The notes: generated by a model not told the origin, from the sequence alone. 63,684 bases of DNA from Clostridia bacterium (GCA_017531505.1 JAFXKX010000012.1:1-63684), one strand, 5' to 3'. Counted from the first letter of the stretch, positions 1 through 9,530 are shown. Translations and numbers: made by a program.

Positions 1-1252
1 GTTCCCGCTTTTCGGACTTACGACGCATTCTGCGGCTGGGCTCATCCATGATACCAAAAGTAATATTCATCGGCTGGAAATCTACCGATGCACTGTTACT
101 GATATATGCAGCCAACGCACCGATCGCAGTCTTCGCCGTCAGCAGCGGCGGATCCTGTCCGACCGCCTGATACGCCGCACAAATACCGGCGTACAAACCG
201 CTTGCCGTAGACTCTACATATCCTTCCACGCCGGTCATCTGCCCTGCAAAAAAGATATCGGTATTGCTGCGCAGACGATATCTGCCATCCAAAAGCTTAG
301 GGGAATTCAGATAGGTATTGCGGTGCATGACACCAAGACGGGTAAATTCAGCATTTTCCAATCCCGGGATCATAGAGAATACCCGCTTCTGTTCCGGGAA
401 TTTCAGATGGGTTTGGAAGCCGACAATATTGAACAGTCTGCCCTCCGCATCTTCCTTTCTCAGCTGAATGACGGCATATGGCATTTCCTCTCCTGTTTTT
501 GCCAGACCGACCGGTTTGCACGGACCAAACAACAGCGTCTGATATCCGCGTTTTGCCATCACTTCTACAGGCATACAGCCTTCAAAAACATTATCCTGCT
601 CAAATCCGTGCAGTTCGACACACTCTGCATTGATCAACTCCTGATAAAATGCATCGTATTCCTCCTTGGTCATCGGGCAGTTGATATAGTCGCTGCCGCG
701 TTCATACCGGGAACCCCAGAATGCCTTGGACATATCGATGCTTTCTCCTGTGACAATAGGTGCCGCCGCATCAAAAAAGTGCAGATATTCTTCCCCGATT
801 TCCCGGGAAATAGCTCGTGAAAGCGCCTCTGAAGTCAGCGGGCCGGATGCCACAATCGTGATTCCGTCAAAATCGGCGATCTCATCCATTTCCTTTGCAT
901 TCACTGTGATCAACGGACGATTGCAGATATAGTTTGTAATATAATCGGAAAACGCATACCGGTCTACCGCAAGCGCTCCGCCTGCCGGTACTTTGCTGGC
1001 TTCGGCCGCCTGCATGATCAGAGATCCGACTCTGCGCATCTCTTCTTTCAACAGACCTGCACCATTGGCCAGACGATCTGACCGCAAAGAATTTGAACAT
1101 ACCAGCTCTGCAAAACCGCCATAACTATGTGCCGGGCTTTTCTTTTCAGGCTTCATTTCATAAATGGTCACCGGTATTCCACGGTTTGCCAGCTGATACG
1201 CTGCTTCGCAGCCTGCTAACCCCGCACCGATAATTCTTACTGGTTTAGGCAT
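1..1252 (-). CDS. trmFO: tRNA (uracil-54-C5) methyltransferase TrmFO, 3' end cut by the window
   Basis: FAD- and methylenetetrahydrofolate-dependent enzyme that forms 5-methyluridine at position 54 in the tRNA T-loop. The N-terminus has the dinucleotide-binding motif IIGAGLAGCEAA, followed by the family signature around ELVCSNSLR. The last visible residues (VDFQPMNITFG, then a basic stretch) match the C-terminal part of the family. 417 codons are visible against a usual 435-450, so only a short tail lies beyond base 1. The ATG at 1252 lies inside the topA stop region (8-nt overlap), with AAGGAAG just upstream, so the gene is probably translationally coupled to topA. The order dprA-topA-trmFO is conserved in Firmicutes. 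Confidence 0.95.
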   Translation of the reverse strand, partial: MPKPVRIIGAGLAGCEAAYQLANRGIPVTIYEMKPEKKSPAHSYGGFAELVCSNSLRSDRLANGAGLLKEEMRRVGSLIMQAAEASKVPAGGALAVDRYAFSDYITNYICNRPLITVNAKEMDEIADFDGITIVASGPLTSEALSRAISREIGEEYLHFFDAAAPIVTGESIDMSKAFWGSRYERGSDYINCPMTKEEYDAFYQELINAECVELHGFEQDNVFEGCMPVEVMAKRGYQTLLFGPCKPVGLAKTGEEMPYAVIQLRKEDAEGRLFNIVGFQTHLKFPEQKRVFSMIPGLENAEFTRLGVMHRNTYLNSPKLLDGRYRLRSNTDIFFAGQMTGVEGYVESTASGLYAGICAAYQAVGQDPPLLTAKTAIGALAAYISNSASVDFQPMNITFGIMDEPSRRMRRKSEKRE

Positions 1253-3371
1253 TTGGATCTTCCTTTTTATTTTTCAGGTTGGATGTGCACTGCTCATTGC
1301 CGCACTTTTTATATACTGCCTTGCCTCTGCCGCGCTTCAATACCATAAAACTGCCGCAGACAGGGCACTTTTCTTCGATAGGCATATCCCAGGATACAAA
1401 ATCACACTCGGGATAGTTGCCGCAGCCGTAGAAAGAGTTGCCTTTTTTGGAACGCTTCTGTACGATCTCACCGCCACACTTGGGGCACGGAGTTGCGATC
1501 TTTTGCTTGATCGCCTTGGTATTTTTGCAGGTCGGATAATTGGGACATGCTATAAATTCTCCAAACCGACCACTCTTATATACCATTTCCGCACCACAGA
1601 GTTCACAAGTGATCCCTGCCGGACGATCAGGCAATTTTACCTGTTCGACTTCTTTCTCAGCTTTTTTCAATTCTTCCTCAAAGGGTCCATAGAACTCTTC
1701 GATCATGCGTTTCCAATCTTTGCCTTCCGATTCCACGGTATCCAGTTTTTCTTCCATATCTGCGGTAAATTCCGCATCTACGATATCCGGGAAACTCTTT
1801 TCCATCAGTTCGGTAACAACCTCACCCAAATCGGTAGGCAGAATTACCCTTTTGTCTTTCTTGACATACTGACGGTCCAGTATTGTAGAAATGGTCGGCG
1901 CATAGGTGGAAGGACGGCCAATACCCAATTCTTCCAAAGTACGCACCAAAGACGCCTCTGTAAATCTGGGAGGCGGCGTCGTAAAATTCTGCTTGGGATT
2001 GATTTCTTTGGCGATACAGGCATCTCCCTCACCCATAGGCGGCATGGACAGATTGACCAGTTCCTGATTATCGGGGGTTTCTTCTTTATAAATCGCCAAA
2101 TATCCGGGGAATTTCATTTTTGAGAAATTCGCACGGAAGGTATATCCCTCTGCATCCAATTCATAGCTCATGGTATCGTATTGCGCAGGCGTCATCTGGC
2201 TGGCAATAAACCGTGTATAAATCAGGTTGTACAAACGATATTGCTCAGGAGTCAGTCTGTCGCGGATACTATCCGGTGTATACTGCACATAAGTAGGTCT
2301 GATCGCCTCATGGGCATCCTGTGCATTTTTGCGTCCGGCATATACATTGGGTTTGCCCGGATAATACTCTGCTCCGTATTTTTCAAGGATATAAGTTTTT
2401 GCAGCATCTCTGGCTTCATCCGAAATACGGGTAGAGTCGGTTCTCATATAGGTAATAAGACCGACGGTTTCCGTATCGGTTACTTTGACACCTTCGTACA
2501 GACCCTGAGCGACCATCATTGTACGCTTTGTGGTAAATCCCAGTTTTCTTGCCGCATCCTGCTGAAGCGTACTGGTAGTAAACGGCGCATAGGCTTTCCT
2601 CTGCCGCATAGATTTTTTCACATCTGTAATGATAAAATCTTTTCCGTCTATGGTTTGCAGGATCTTTTGTACTTCCTGTTCACTTTCGGGAACCAATTTC
2701 TTTTTGTTCTGACCATAAAAATCCGCTTCGAAAGCATGCTTCTTATTGCGATCTGTCAGAATTGCAGAAATCGTCCAATATTCCTGCGGTTTGAAATCAC
2801 GGATCTCCCGTTCTCTATCTACGATCAGTTTTACTGTAGAGGACTGTACACGGCCTGCACTGAGGCCACGTCTTACTTTTGTCCACAGCAGCGGAGACAA
2901 CTTATAACCTACCAAACGATCCATCACACGACGGGCCTGCTGTGCGTTTACACGATCCACATCGATCTCGCGGGGATTCGCGATTGCATTGACGACGGCC
3001 TTTTTGGTGATCTCATTAAATTCCACACGATGGATATCCTGTTTTTCCTTCGGCAATACATTTGCGATATGCCAAGAGATCGCTTCTCCTTCGCGGTCAG
3101 GGTCTGTTGCCAGATATACCTGATTTGCTTCCTTTGCCTGTTTTTTCAGATCATTGAGCAATGCCGTTCTTCCGCGGATTACAATATATTGCGGTTCAAA
3201 ATTTCCCTCGATATCAATACCCATCTTACTTTTGGGCAGATCAATCAGATGGCCGTTGCTTGCAGCCACTTTATATCCTTTTCCCAAGAATTTTTCGATA
3301 GTCTTGGCTTTTGCGGGAGACTCCACGATAACCAGATTATAATTCTCTGTTGTCTTTTTGGTTCTTGCCAT
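1245..3371 (-). CDS. topA: DNA topoisomerase I
   Basis: Type IA topoisomerase that relaxes negative supercoils. The Toprim domain is at the N-terminus (VIVESPAK at residues 14-21, acidic DPDRE at 90-94). The catalytic tyrosine is Tyr308 in the LITYMRTDS motif. Three C-terminal zinc-finger units follow, each with two CxxC-type pairs (starting CELC, CPKC and CPVC); the last is slightly degenerate. At 708 residues it has the usual bacterial length. AAGGAGTATA precedes the ATG. It lies 25 nt after dprA and overlaps trmFO by 8 nt, so it is part of the same operon. Confidence 0.98.
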   Translation of the reverse strand: MARTKKTTENYNLVIVESPAKAKTIEKFLGKGYKVAASNGHLIDLPKSKMGIDIEGNFEPQYIVIRGRTALLNDLKKQAKEANQVYLATDPDREGEAISWHIANVLPKEKQDIHRVEFNEITKKAVVNAIANPREIDVDRVNAQQARRVMDRLVGYKLSPLLWTKVRRGLSAGRVQSSTVKLIVDREREIRDFKPQEYWTISAILTDRNKKHAFEADFYGQNKKKLVPESEQEVQKILQTIDGKDFIITDVKKSMRQRKAYAPFTTSTLQQDAARKLGFTTKRTMMVAQGLYEGVKVTDTETVGLITYMRTDSTRISDEARDAAKTYILEKYGAEYYPGKPNVYAGRKNAQDAHEAIRPTYVQYTPDSIRDRLTPEQYRLYNLIYTRFIASQMTPAQYDTMSYELDAEGYTFRANFSKMKFPGYLAIYKEETPDNQELVNLSMPPMGEGDACIAKEINPKQNFTTPPPRFTEASLVRTLEELGIGRPSTYAPTISTILDRQYVKKDKRVILPTDLGEVVTELMEKSFPDIVDAEFTADMEEKLDTVESEGKDWKRMIEEFYGPFEEELKKAEKEVEQVKLPDRPAGITCELCGAEMVYKSGRFGEFIACPNYPTCKNTKAIKQKIATPCPKCGGEIVQKRSKKGNSFYGCGNYPECDFVSWDMPIEEKCPVCGSFMVLKRGRGKAVYKKCGNEQCTSNLKNKKEDPNA

Positions 3372-3396
3372 TATACTCCTTCGGACTTCCTCTTGA

Positions 3397-4506
3397 TCAC
3401 AGTTTTAAGCCAAACTGATTTCCCGGAAGTCGTTCCACAACTCCTCTTAGTTCCATCATGGTAAGTGCTGTACTTACCTTGGAAGCGGGCTGATGCAGCA
3501 ATTCGATCATCTGCTGCATAGAATAGTCGCCCTTTAGAAGCAAATTATATATGCCCTCTTGAAAAAAATCAAGTCCGGATGGTTTCTCTGCAGCGGGTTT
3601 TCTCTCAAACTTTGCTGTTTTTTCCGCATTCCATCCGTAATAATCCAATATTTCATGCGCATTTGTCACTTCAAAAGCGCCCATTGTCAATAATTTATGA
3701 ACAGTTTCAAAATTTCCGTCACCATCGCCGCGATGCAGCACAAAAACATCACGATTATAGTCACACGCATAGTTGACTGTGATATTGGCACCACTGCGCA
3801 AACCCGCTTCTCCTAGTACCGTTCCCTGAGAAAGTCCCGCAATGATCCGGTTACGCAAAGGAAAGTGCTGCGCCTTGGGTTCCGTTCCCGGCAAATACTC
3901 ACTGATAATGGCACCATTGTCACAAATTGCCGCATACAAGTCTGCATTTTCCTGCGGGTAGATGACATCCACGCCGCACCCCAGTACGGCAATCGTTTGT
4001 CCTCCGGCGTCCAGTGCTCCCCAATGGCTTTGTGTATCGATCCCACGGGCCATACCCGAAACAACCGTGATACCGCTTTCTGCCAACTGCCCTGCAAACT
4101 CTTTGGCGGCAGCTGCGCCTTTGCGGGATACATGCCGCGACCCCACCATGGCAATGCTCTTTTCCGTAAACTGTGTCAGTCTTCCTTTCATATACAGTGT
4201 TGCCGGCGGTCTCCAAAGATCTTTGAGCATCTGCGGATACTCAGGACTGATAGCCGTGCAAATACGGATCCCTTTTCTTTCGTGCATCTCGATCTCTTCC
4301 AGCAAGCGGGAGATGTTCGCACGTTCTTTCAGATTTTTCCGCATATCCGGCGTAAACCGAAATGCACTGTTATCCAACAATTCCGGTTCATAAAACAGTT
4401 GTTCCAGCGAGAAACCCGCATCAGCTGCAGCAAACACACTGCCTATGCCTACACCCGGGCAGGACGTAAGCCAATACCAATATATTTCTTTTGTCGTCAA
4501 CGGCAT
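3397..4506 (-). CDS. dprA: DNA-processing protein DprA/Smf
   Basis: DprA loads RecA onto incoming single-stranded DNA during natural transformation and is conserved even in species not known to be competent. An N-terminal helix-hairpin-like segment is followed by the Rossmann-like core (GSRHVSRKG, VSGMARGID, LGCGVDVIYP, and the AGLRSGA motif written here AGLRSGAN). A C-terminal winged-helix domain spans roughly residues 305-369. The stretch after the core (VFVLHRGDGDGNF) departs from the usual VPG.....G(T/S)N loop. The start has a strong CAGGAGGATACAGTC leader. It is followed by topA and preceded by the comM-like gene, the classical Firmicute order. Confidence 0.93.
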   Translation of the reverse strand: MPLTTKEIYWYWLTSCPGVGIGSVFAAADAGFSLEQLFYEPELLDNSAFRFTPDMRKNLKERANISRLLEEIEMHERKGIRICTAISPEYPQMLKDLWRPPATLYMKGRLTQFTEKSIAMVGSRHVSRKGAAAAKEFAGQLAESGITVVSGMARGIDTQSHWGALDAGGQTIAVLGCGVDVIYPQENADLYAAICDNGAIISEYLPGTEPKAQHFPLRNRIIAGLSQGTVLGEAGLRSGANITVNYACDYNRDVFVLHRGDGDGNFETVHKLLTMGAFEVTNAHEILDYYGWNAEKTAKFERKPAAEKPSGLDFFQEGIYNLLLKGDYSMQQMIELLHQPASKVSTALTMMELRGVVERLPGNQFGLKL

Positions 4507-4541
4507 GACTGTATCCTCCTGTTCCCATCAATGTATCTTGA

Positions 4542-6071
4542 TCATGCACCCCAGTATTTCCGATCCAGTGTACGGTACTGGATCGCTTCTGCCAGATGTG
4601 CCTCATCGATCTGTTCACAGCCTTCCAGGTCTGCAATCGTACGCGCCACCATCAGGATACGGTTATGCGCCCGGGCGCTTAACTGCATTACCTCAAAGGC
4701 ATTTTTCAGCAGAGCCTGCGCCGACGGCTGCAACGCACAATACTGCATCAGCAGATTTCCTTTCAGTTGGCTGTTGGAAAAGATCCCTTTGCCCGCATAA
4801 CGCTCCAACTGTATTTTACGGGCTGCATCCACCCGCTTCTTGACTTGCTCGGAGCTTTCCTCCTCTGCACGGCTGCCGAGCTCCTGATATGTAGGGCGCG
4901 ACACCTCCAAATGCAGATCGATACGGTCCAGCAGCGGAGAGCTGATCCTGGCCAGATATCTGCTGATCTGGTGCGGTGTGCAGCGACACTGCCGTTCCGG
5001 ATCTCCGTAATAGCCGCAAGGGCACGGATTCATGGACGCCGCCAGCATAAAATCTGCCGGATATTCCACTTTTGCATTGACCCGTGCAACAGATACCACT
5101 CCATCTTCCAATGGTTGGCGCAGCGCTTCCAGCGTTTCTCTCTTAAATTCCGGAAGTTCATCCAAAAACAATACACCGCCATGGGCAAGACTCACCTCGC
5201 CGGGGCGCGCCTTTGCACTGCCGCCGATCAAGGCCGGGGCCGATGCAGAGTGATGGGGGCTGCGGAACGGACGCGTTGTCACGATCGCCTTTCCATGCAA
5301 TTCTCCTGCCACAGAATGGATCTTTGTGATTTCCAATGCCTCTTCAAAACTAAGGTCCGGCATAATGGAAGGGATCGCCCTTGCAAGCATGGTCTTGCCG
5401 GCACCGGGGGCGCCGATCAACAGAATGTTATGATTGCCTGCAACTGCAATCTCCATAGCACGCTTTGCCTGAGCCTGACCTTTGATATATTTGAAATCTG
5501 CCATGCCTTCCTGCACCTGCAGACTGCGGAATGTTTCGGGTGTTACGACCTGCGGTTGTTCTGTTCCGCTCAGAATAGCTGCCAATTGTTTCAGATCCGA
5601 TACCGGTACGATACGAATCCCTTCTATATAGGAAGCTTCCTGCGCATTTTGCATCGGCAAAAATACACACTGCGCACCCCGCTCCTTTGCATCGATCACC
5701 ATGGGCAAAATGCCGTTCAACGGGCGTACTTCGCCGTTGAGCGCCAGTTCGCCAAAGAACAACGCTTCGCTATATGCACCTGCTTCCAGCTGTCCGGATA
5801 CTTTCAACACGCCGACCGCAATGGCCAGATCGTAGATAGGTCCTTCCTTACGCATATCTGCGGGTGCCATATTGACAATGATACGGCCGGACGGATACTC
5901 AAATCCACTGTTGCGCAAGGCAGCACGTACCCTTTCTTTACTTTCTTTTACCGCTGCATCCGGCAAGCCTACGATCTCCCAATACGGCAATCCTGCCGCA
6001 CAATCCACTTCTATATGTACCGCATAGCCTTCCAGACCGTTCAGTCCGCCGCTGTATACACTTGCCAGCAT
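4542..6071 (-). CDS. comM: YifB/ComM family Mg-chelatase-like AAA+ ATPase
   Basis: AAA+ protein related to ComM, which in Gram-negative bacteria acts as a branch-migration helicase during transformation; the role in Firmicutes is less clear. An N-terminal Lon-like ChlI fold (residues about 1-170) precedes the AAA+ module with Walker A GAPGAGKT at 220-227 and Walker B VLFLDELPEF. A four-cysteine insertion (NPCPCGYYG to RCTP, near 345-365) and a C-terminal Mg_chelatase_C region follow. 509 residues is full length. It lies 35 nt upstream of dprA, which supports a shared DNA-processing role. Confidence 0.93.
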   Translation of the reverse strand: MLASVYSGGLNGLEGYAVHIEVDCAAGLPYWEIVGLPDAAVKESKERVRAALRNSGFEYPSGRIIVNMAPADMRKEGPIYDLAIAVGVLKVSGQLEAGAYSEALFFGELALNGEVRPLNGILPMVIDAKERGAQCVFLPMQNAQEASYIEGIRIVPVSDLKQLAAILSGTEQPQVVTPETFRSLQVQEGMADFKYIKGQAQAKRAMEIAVAGNHNILLIGAPGAGKTMLARAIPSIMPDLSFEEALEITKIHSVAGELHGKAIVTTRPFRSPHHSASAPALIGGSAKARPGEVSLAHGGVLFLDELPEFKRETLEALRQPLEDGVVSVARVNAKVEYPADFMLAASMNPCPCGYYGDPERQCRCTPHQISRYLARISSPLLDRIDLHLEVSRPTYQELGSRAEEESSEQVKKRVDAARKIQLERYAGKGIFSNSQLKGNLLMQYCALQPSAQALLKNAFEVMQLSARAHNRILMVARTIADLEGCEQIDEAHLAEAIQYRTLDRKYWGA

Positions 6072-6088
6072 AGTTCTTCGCCCTTCCT

Positions 6089-6451
6089 TTATCCTTCGAT
6101 GATCACATTTTTGTAATACCGCAGTTCTGTTTCTTCTGCAAACAGGACCTCTATGACATCAAATCTCGCCGGGACCTCTGTCAGACCCTTCGTATATAAA
6201 TATTTCTGCGCGGTTCTCAGCAATGCAGCCTGTTTTTTCGCATCTACAGCATCTACACCGCGTCCGTAACGCAGATTGGTACGGCTTTTGACCTCTACAA
6301 ATACATATGTCCCGCCGTCTTTTGCAATAATATCCGCTTCTCCGCCATGGATATGATAGTTTCTCTCCAAAATTTCCATACCCTGCCGGACAAGATATTC
6401 GGCAGCCAGCTGTTCGCCCTTCTGCCCGATTTGCTGTTTATACGTTGTCAT
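6089..6451 (-). CDS. YraN family (UPF0102) nuclease-fold protein
   Basis: Small protein of the UPF0102/YraN family, which has a restriction-endonuclease-like fold; its role is not established. The visible signature is the GEQLAAEYL helix followed by GGEADIIAKD, VFVEVKSR and a YGRGVDAV segment, giving a plausible D/E...ExK nuclease core (D39, E53, K55 region). It overlaps the end of rnhB by 14 nt and is followed after 17 nt by comM, so it belongs to the rbgA-to-trmFO operon. Length (120 residues) is typical. Confidence 0.9.
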   Translation of the reverse strand: MTTYKQQIGQKGEQLAAEYLVRQGMEILERNYHIHGGEADIIAKDGGTYVFVEVKSRTNLRYGRGVDAVDAKKQAALLRTAQKYLYTKGLTEVPARFDVIEVLFAEETELRYYKNVIIEG

Positions 6452-7043
6452 AAAACTTTTTCAAGAAACTCATGCGGTGCTGCGGACAGGGTCCGTATTC
6501 CGCAATAGCAGCATAATGTGCCTTGGTACCGTACCCCTTGTGCTTATCAAAGCCGTATTCGGGATACATCTGTGCATATTCCATCATCATATGATCTCTC
6601 GTCACCTTTGCAATGATGGATGCCGCCGCAATGGAATACACCTTTGCATCGCCCTTTGTGATAGCAGTATAATCCATCGGCAATTTCAAACCCGTGATAT
6701 AGTCTGTGTACAGCACAAAAGGCTGCTCTAGCTGTTCAATGGCACGGGCAAACGCCAGTCTTGCAGCATTGAGTATGTTCATCTGCTCGATTTCTTCCAC
6801 CGTGGCAATGCCTACACCATAACTCAGCGCCTGTTCGATCACTTGCGGATACAACAATTCTCTGCGCTTCTCTGTCAGCTTTTTGGAATCATTGATCCCC
6901 TCGATAAAGCGATCTGCAGGCATAATGACTGCTGCCGCCACTACCGGGCCGGCCAGCGGACCCCGCCCTGCTTCATCGGCACCTGCCACGCGCTGCCCCA
7001 ATGCAGCATGGTAGTTTTCATAATAGAAAAAATCCTGTTCCAT
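6438..7043 (-). CDS. rnhB: Ribonuclease HII
   Basis: Endonuclease that cleaves the RNA strand of RNA/DNA hybrids and removes single ribonucleotides from DNA. The catalytic acidic pair lies in the motif GADEAGRGPLAGPV (Asp23, Glu24), with further family motifs at INDSKKL, ASIIAKVTRD and the C-terminal KHKGYGTKAH. At 201 residues it is the short, complete form. The ATG starts 2 nt after the rbgA stop, matching the rbgA-rnhB order known from Bacillus. Confidence 0.97.
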   Translation of the reverse strand: MEQDFFYYENYHAALGQRVAGADEAGRGPLAGPVVAAAVIMPADRFIEGINDSKKLTEKRRELLYPQVIEQALSYGVGIATVEEIEQMNILNAARLAFARAIEQLEQPFVLYTDYITGLKLPMDYTAITKGDAKVYSIAAASIIAKVTRDHMMMEYAQMYPEYGFDKHKGYGTKAHYAAIAEYGPCPQHRMSFLKKFYDNV

Positions 7044-7045
7044 GA

Positions 7046-7891
7046 TCAGCCTTCCTTCGGTACTTCAAACGAAATGGATCCCAGTTTACCGTTGCGGAAT
7101 TCCTCCAGCAGCGTCTTGCAGCCCCGTTCGGTATCTGCCACGCCGCCGCGCATCAGGAAGCCTCTTTTACGGCAAATATCCTGCAACAATTCGTAAGGAT
7201 CTTCTGCCAGTTCCTCGATCTTATAGCGTTCCTTCAACAGATCCGGTGCAATCTCCGCTAATATTTTTATCAGATGGTATACCAGTTCTTCTTCGTCCAG
7301 TATTTCCTGACGAACACTGCCGATCAGTGCGATAATGGCGCCGGCGTGTTCATCCTCTATCTTGGGCCACAACAATCCGGGAGAGTCCATACATTCCAGA
7401 TACGGTGTCAGTCGTACCCAGGAAATTCCCCTGGTCACACCCGGTTTGTTGCCTTCCTTCAGTTTTTTCTCACCTACCAAACGATTCAGAATCGCGGATT
7501 TTCCTACATTGGGGATGCCGCAGACCAGCGCTCTCACCGTCTTATTGACGCCCTTTGCCTTGAACTTATCATAAATACCGGCAGCCGCCTCTTCAATTGC
7601 ACGCTGCAGCCCCTTGGCATTTCCCTTTACTGCGGAATAGGACACGGTGTAAATGCCCTGCTTTTCAAAATACTGCACCCAGCGCCTGGTTACTGCCGGA
7701 TTCGCCATATCCGCCTTATTCAACACCAGCATTCTGGCTTTATTGGCAAACATCTTTTCAAAATCGGGATTTCTTGTGCTGAGCGGTGCACGCGCGTCGA
7801 CCACTTCGATGACCAGATCGATTAATTTCAGTTTATCGGCCATCGCGCGCTTTGCCTTGGTCATATGACCGGGATACCATTGTATATTCAT
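7046..7891 (-). CDS. rbgA: Ribosome biogenesis GTPase RbgA/YlqF
   Basis: Circularly permuted GTPase needed for late 50S subunit assembly in Firmicutes. The motifs occur in permuted order: G4 (NKADM) comes before G1 (GIPNVGKSAILN) and G3 (DSPG), with a C-terminal ANTAR-like domain. The N-terminus (MNIQWYPGHM) is the family hallmark. A TTG lies one codon upstream, but the ATG at 7891 has GACAGG at suitable spacing, so I chose it (281 residues). It heads the rnhB-yraN-comM-dprA-topA-trmFO run and lies 22 nt after the MFS gene. Confidence 0.96.
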   Translation of the reverse strand: MNIQWYPGHMTKAKRAMADKLKLIDLVIEVVDARAPLSTRNPDFEKMFANKARMLVLNKADMANPAVTRRWVQYFEKQGIYTVSYSAVKGNAKGLQRAIEEAAAGIYDKFKAKGVNKTVRALVCGIPNVGKSAILNRLVGEKKLKEGNKPGVTRGISWVRLTPYLECMDSPGLLWPKIEDEHAGAIIALIGSVRQEILDEEELVYHLIKILAEIAPDLLKERYKIEELAEDPYELLQDICRKRGFLMRGGVADTERGCKTLLEEFRNGKLGSISFEVPKEG

Positions 7892-7913
7892 CAATATTAC
7901 CTGTCTTTCTATA

Positions 7914-9158
7914 TTAATTATGTTCCATTTCCGGAACCGGGATCTTCCATACTTTTTTACCCAGATACAAGGTCACCGCAAAGAATATCGCTGCCCCTGC
8001 CATGATCAGACCGACCAGTCTGTAATAGGCTACGATGCCGATCTTTTCCAGCAACAGACCTCCGATCAAACTGCCTACAATAGCTGCTACTGCTGTGACA
8101 GATCCGTTTACCGTCTGCGCCGTCGCCTTCAATTCCCGCGGCGTCAGCGTATAAATATAGTTTGCTGCCGCCCCGATCGACAAGCCTCCGCCCAATCCGT
8201 AGCAGGTCGAGATAATGACCAGCTGTGTAAAATTCACCGCCGTGGAATACAGCAGCATCTCTGCAGTATAAAAACACGCCGCACCCAATAGCATTGCATA
8301 AAAAGGCACCTTTTTTTTGCGAAGCGGGCCAATGATAAACAGCATCGGGATCTCCAAAATCGCTTTGTACCCGGTGATGATCCCGATCATCGCGGTATCC
8401 CCGCCCACGTGTTCCACCAGATACGGTAAAAAGGTATGTCCCGTATTCATGGGGATATTGAGCACAATGGCATAAATCAAATACGTTACATAATAGTAGT
8501 TTTTGAACAGTCTGCCGATGCGCAGTTCCCGAAAAGACAAACTCTTTTTGCGGGTGACGGTGCTGCCGCTGTCTTTGATAGAGATACTTACCAATACCAT
8601 CGGTACAATCAGCAAAAACAACATATAAAACGTCCACTCTACACCCAATTTCGGTAAAACAGCAGACAGTATCATGCACATCACCGCATAGGAGATAGAC
8701 CCCCAAAGGCGGATCGTACCATAATTCAGGCCCTCTCTGTTGACAGACTGTACCACCCAGTTGTCAACCAATGCGCTGGCCGGATTGCGGAAAAACATAC
8801 TTGCCGGGATAACGATCAGCGTCAGCGATATGCCAAGTATCTCTATACCGCTGGCAAAGGGCACCAATGCCCATAACAGGGAGCCGATCAGGATGCAGGT
8901 GATAAATACTTTTTTGACAGATCCGATCTTATCTGCCATGATCCCCATGATCGGTGCCGCAAAAATGCGTACCGCAGCATTGGCAGCAGATATCTGGCCG
9001 ATTTGTGAAGGAGAATAGCCGATCCCCTGCAGATATACCGTCAAATACCCTGCAGTCGCCATAGCAAACCAATAGATCATTTCCAGCGAAGAAAACTGCC
9101 AATACCGTCTGCGTTTTTGCTGTACTGTCAGCGTTACAAATCCATTATCGCTTTGCAT
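7914..9158 (-). CDS. MFS transporter, LacY/nucleoside-symporter-like (MFS_1_like), substrate unknown
   Basis: Inner-membrane transporter with about 12 hydrophobic segments across 414 residues. The N-half has an MFS loop motif (GIMADKIGSVKKVFI). The layout resembles the MFS_1_like group (oligosaccharide, nucleoside or aromatic acid symporters), but nothing visible sets the substrate. It has its own sigma-A promoter (9191-9219) overlapped by a perfect inverted repeat, so it is probably regulated separately from rbgA, although no terminator separates the two genes. The GGAGGGAGG leader gives a strong start. Confidence 0.85.
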   Translation of the reverse strand: MQSDNGFVTLTVQQKRRRYWQFSSLEMIYWFAMATAGYLTVYLQGIGYSPSQIGQISAANAAVRIFAAPIMGIMADKIGSVKKVFITCILIGSLLWALVPFASGIEILGISLTLIVIPASMFFRNPASALVDNWVVQSVNREGLNYGTIRLWGSISYAVMCMILSAVLPKLGVEWTFYMLFLLIVPMVLVSISIKDSGSTVTRKKSLSFRELRIGRLFKNYYYVTYLIYAIVLNIPMNTGHTFLPYLVEHVGGDTAMIGIITGYKAILEIPMLFIIGPLRKKKVPFYAMLLGAACFYTAEMLLYSTAVNFTQLVIISTCYGLGGGLSIGAAANYIYTLTPRELKATAQTVNGSVTAVAAIVGSLIGGLLLEKIGIVAYYRLVGLIMAGAAIFFAVTLYLGKKVWKIPVPEMEHN

Positions 9159-9190
9159 ACAGATCCTCCCTCCGATAAAATCCCAAGATT

Positions 9191-9219
9191 ATTATATAAT
9201 AAAACCATTGTGTGTACAA
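9191..9219 (-). promoter_or_regulatory. Sigma-A promoter of the MFS transporter gene
   Basis: TTGTAC (9214-9219), 17-nt spacer, TATAAT (9191-9196), about 33 nt upstream of the ATG. It lies directly downstream of the rpsU terminator. Confidence 0.75.
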
Positions 9220-9224
9220 CACAC
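9210..9224. repeat. Perfect inverted repeat over the -35 box (candidate operator)
   Basis: GTGTGT-ACA-ACACAC, a 6-bp perfect dyad overlapping the -35 hexamer of the MFS promoter. The position suits a repressor site, but no regulator gene lies adjacent. Confidence 0.45.
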
Positions 9225-9247
9225 CGGGGTTCCGAACAATTTTCAAT

Positions 9248-9278
9248 AAAAAAGGCAGCGGATCTTAGATCCGTTGCC
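9248..9278 (-). terminator. Rho-independent terminator of rpsU
   Basis: 11-bp stem (GGCAACGGATC with one G-U pair), 3-nt loop, then six T on the minus strand, 15 nt after the rpsU stop. Confidence 0.9.
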
Positions 9279-9292
9279 TATCGATGCGAAAA

Positions 9293-9466
9293 TCAGTGTT
9301 TTCTCTTTCTTGCAGCCTCAGCCTTTTTCTTTCTCTTTACACTGGGCTTTTCGTAATGTTCACGTTTTCTGATCTCTGCGAGAACACCTGCGCGAGCGCA
9401 CTTTCTCTTAAATCTTCTCAGAGCACTTTCCAAAGATTCATTTTCACCAACGCGTACTTCAGACAT
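9293..9466 (-). CDS. rpsU: 30S ribosomal protein S21
   Basis: 57-residue basic small-subunit protein. The S21 signature is visible at [20 protein letters not shown], and the C-terminal tail is Lys/Arg-rich. A longer frame opens upstream, but the ATG at 9466 is preceded by GAGGGGGGAAAAAG and gives the family N-terminus, so it is the start. The gene is monocistronic: it has its own near-consensus promoter and its own terminator, and a hairpin sits at the predicted 5' end of the mRNA. Confidence 0.97.
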   Translation of the reverse strand: MSEVRVGENESLESALRRFKRKCARAGVLAEIRKREHYEKPSVKRKKKAEAARKRKH

Positions 9467-9530
9467 CTTTTTCCCCCCTCTCCTCTTTACAAAAGTTCGC
9501 AAAATCATTTATGGGAGAATTTTGCATATA

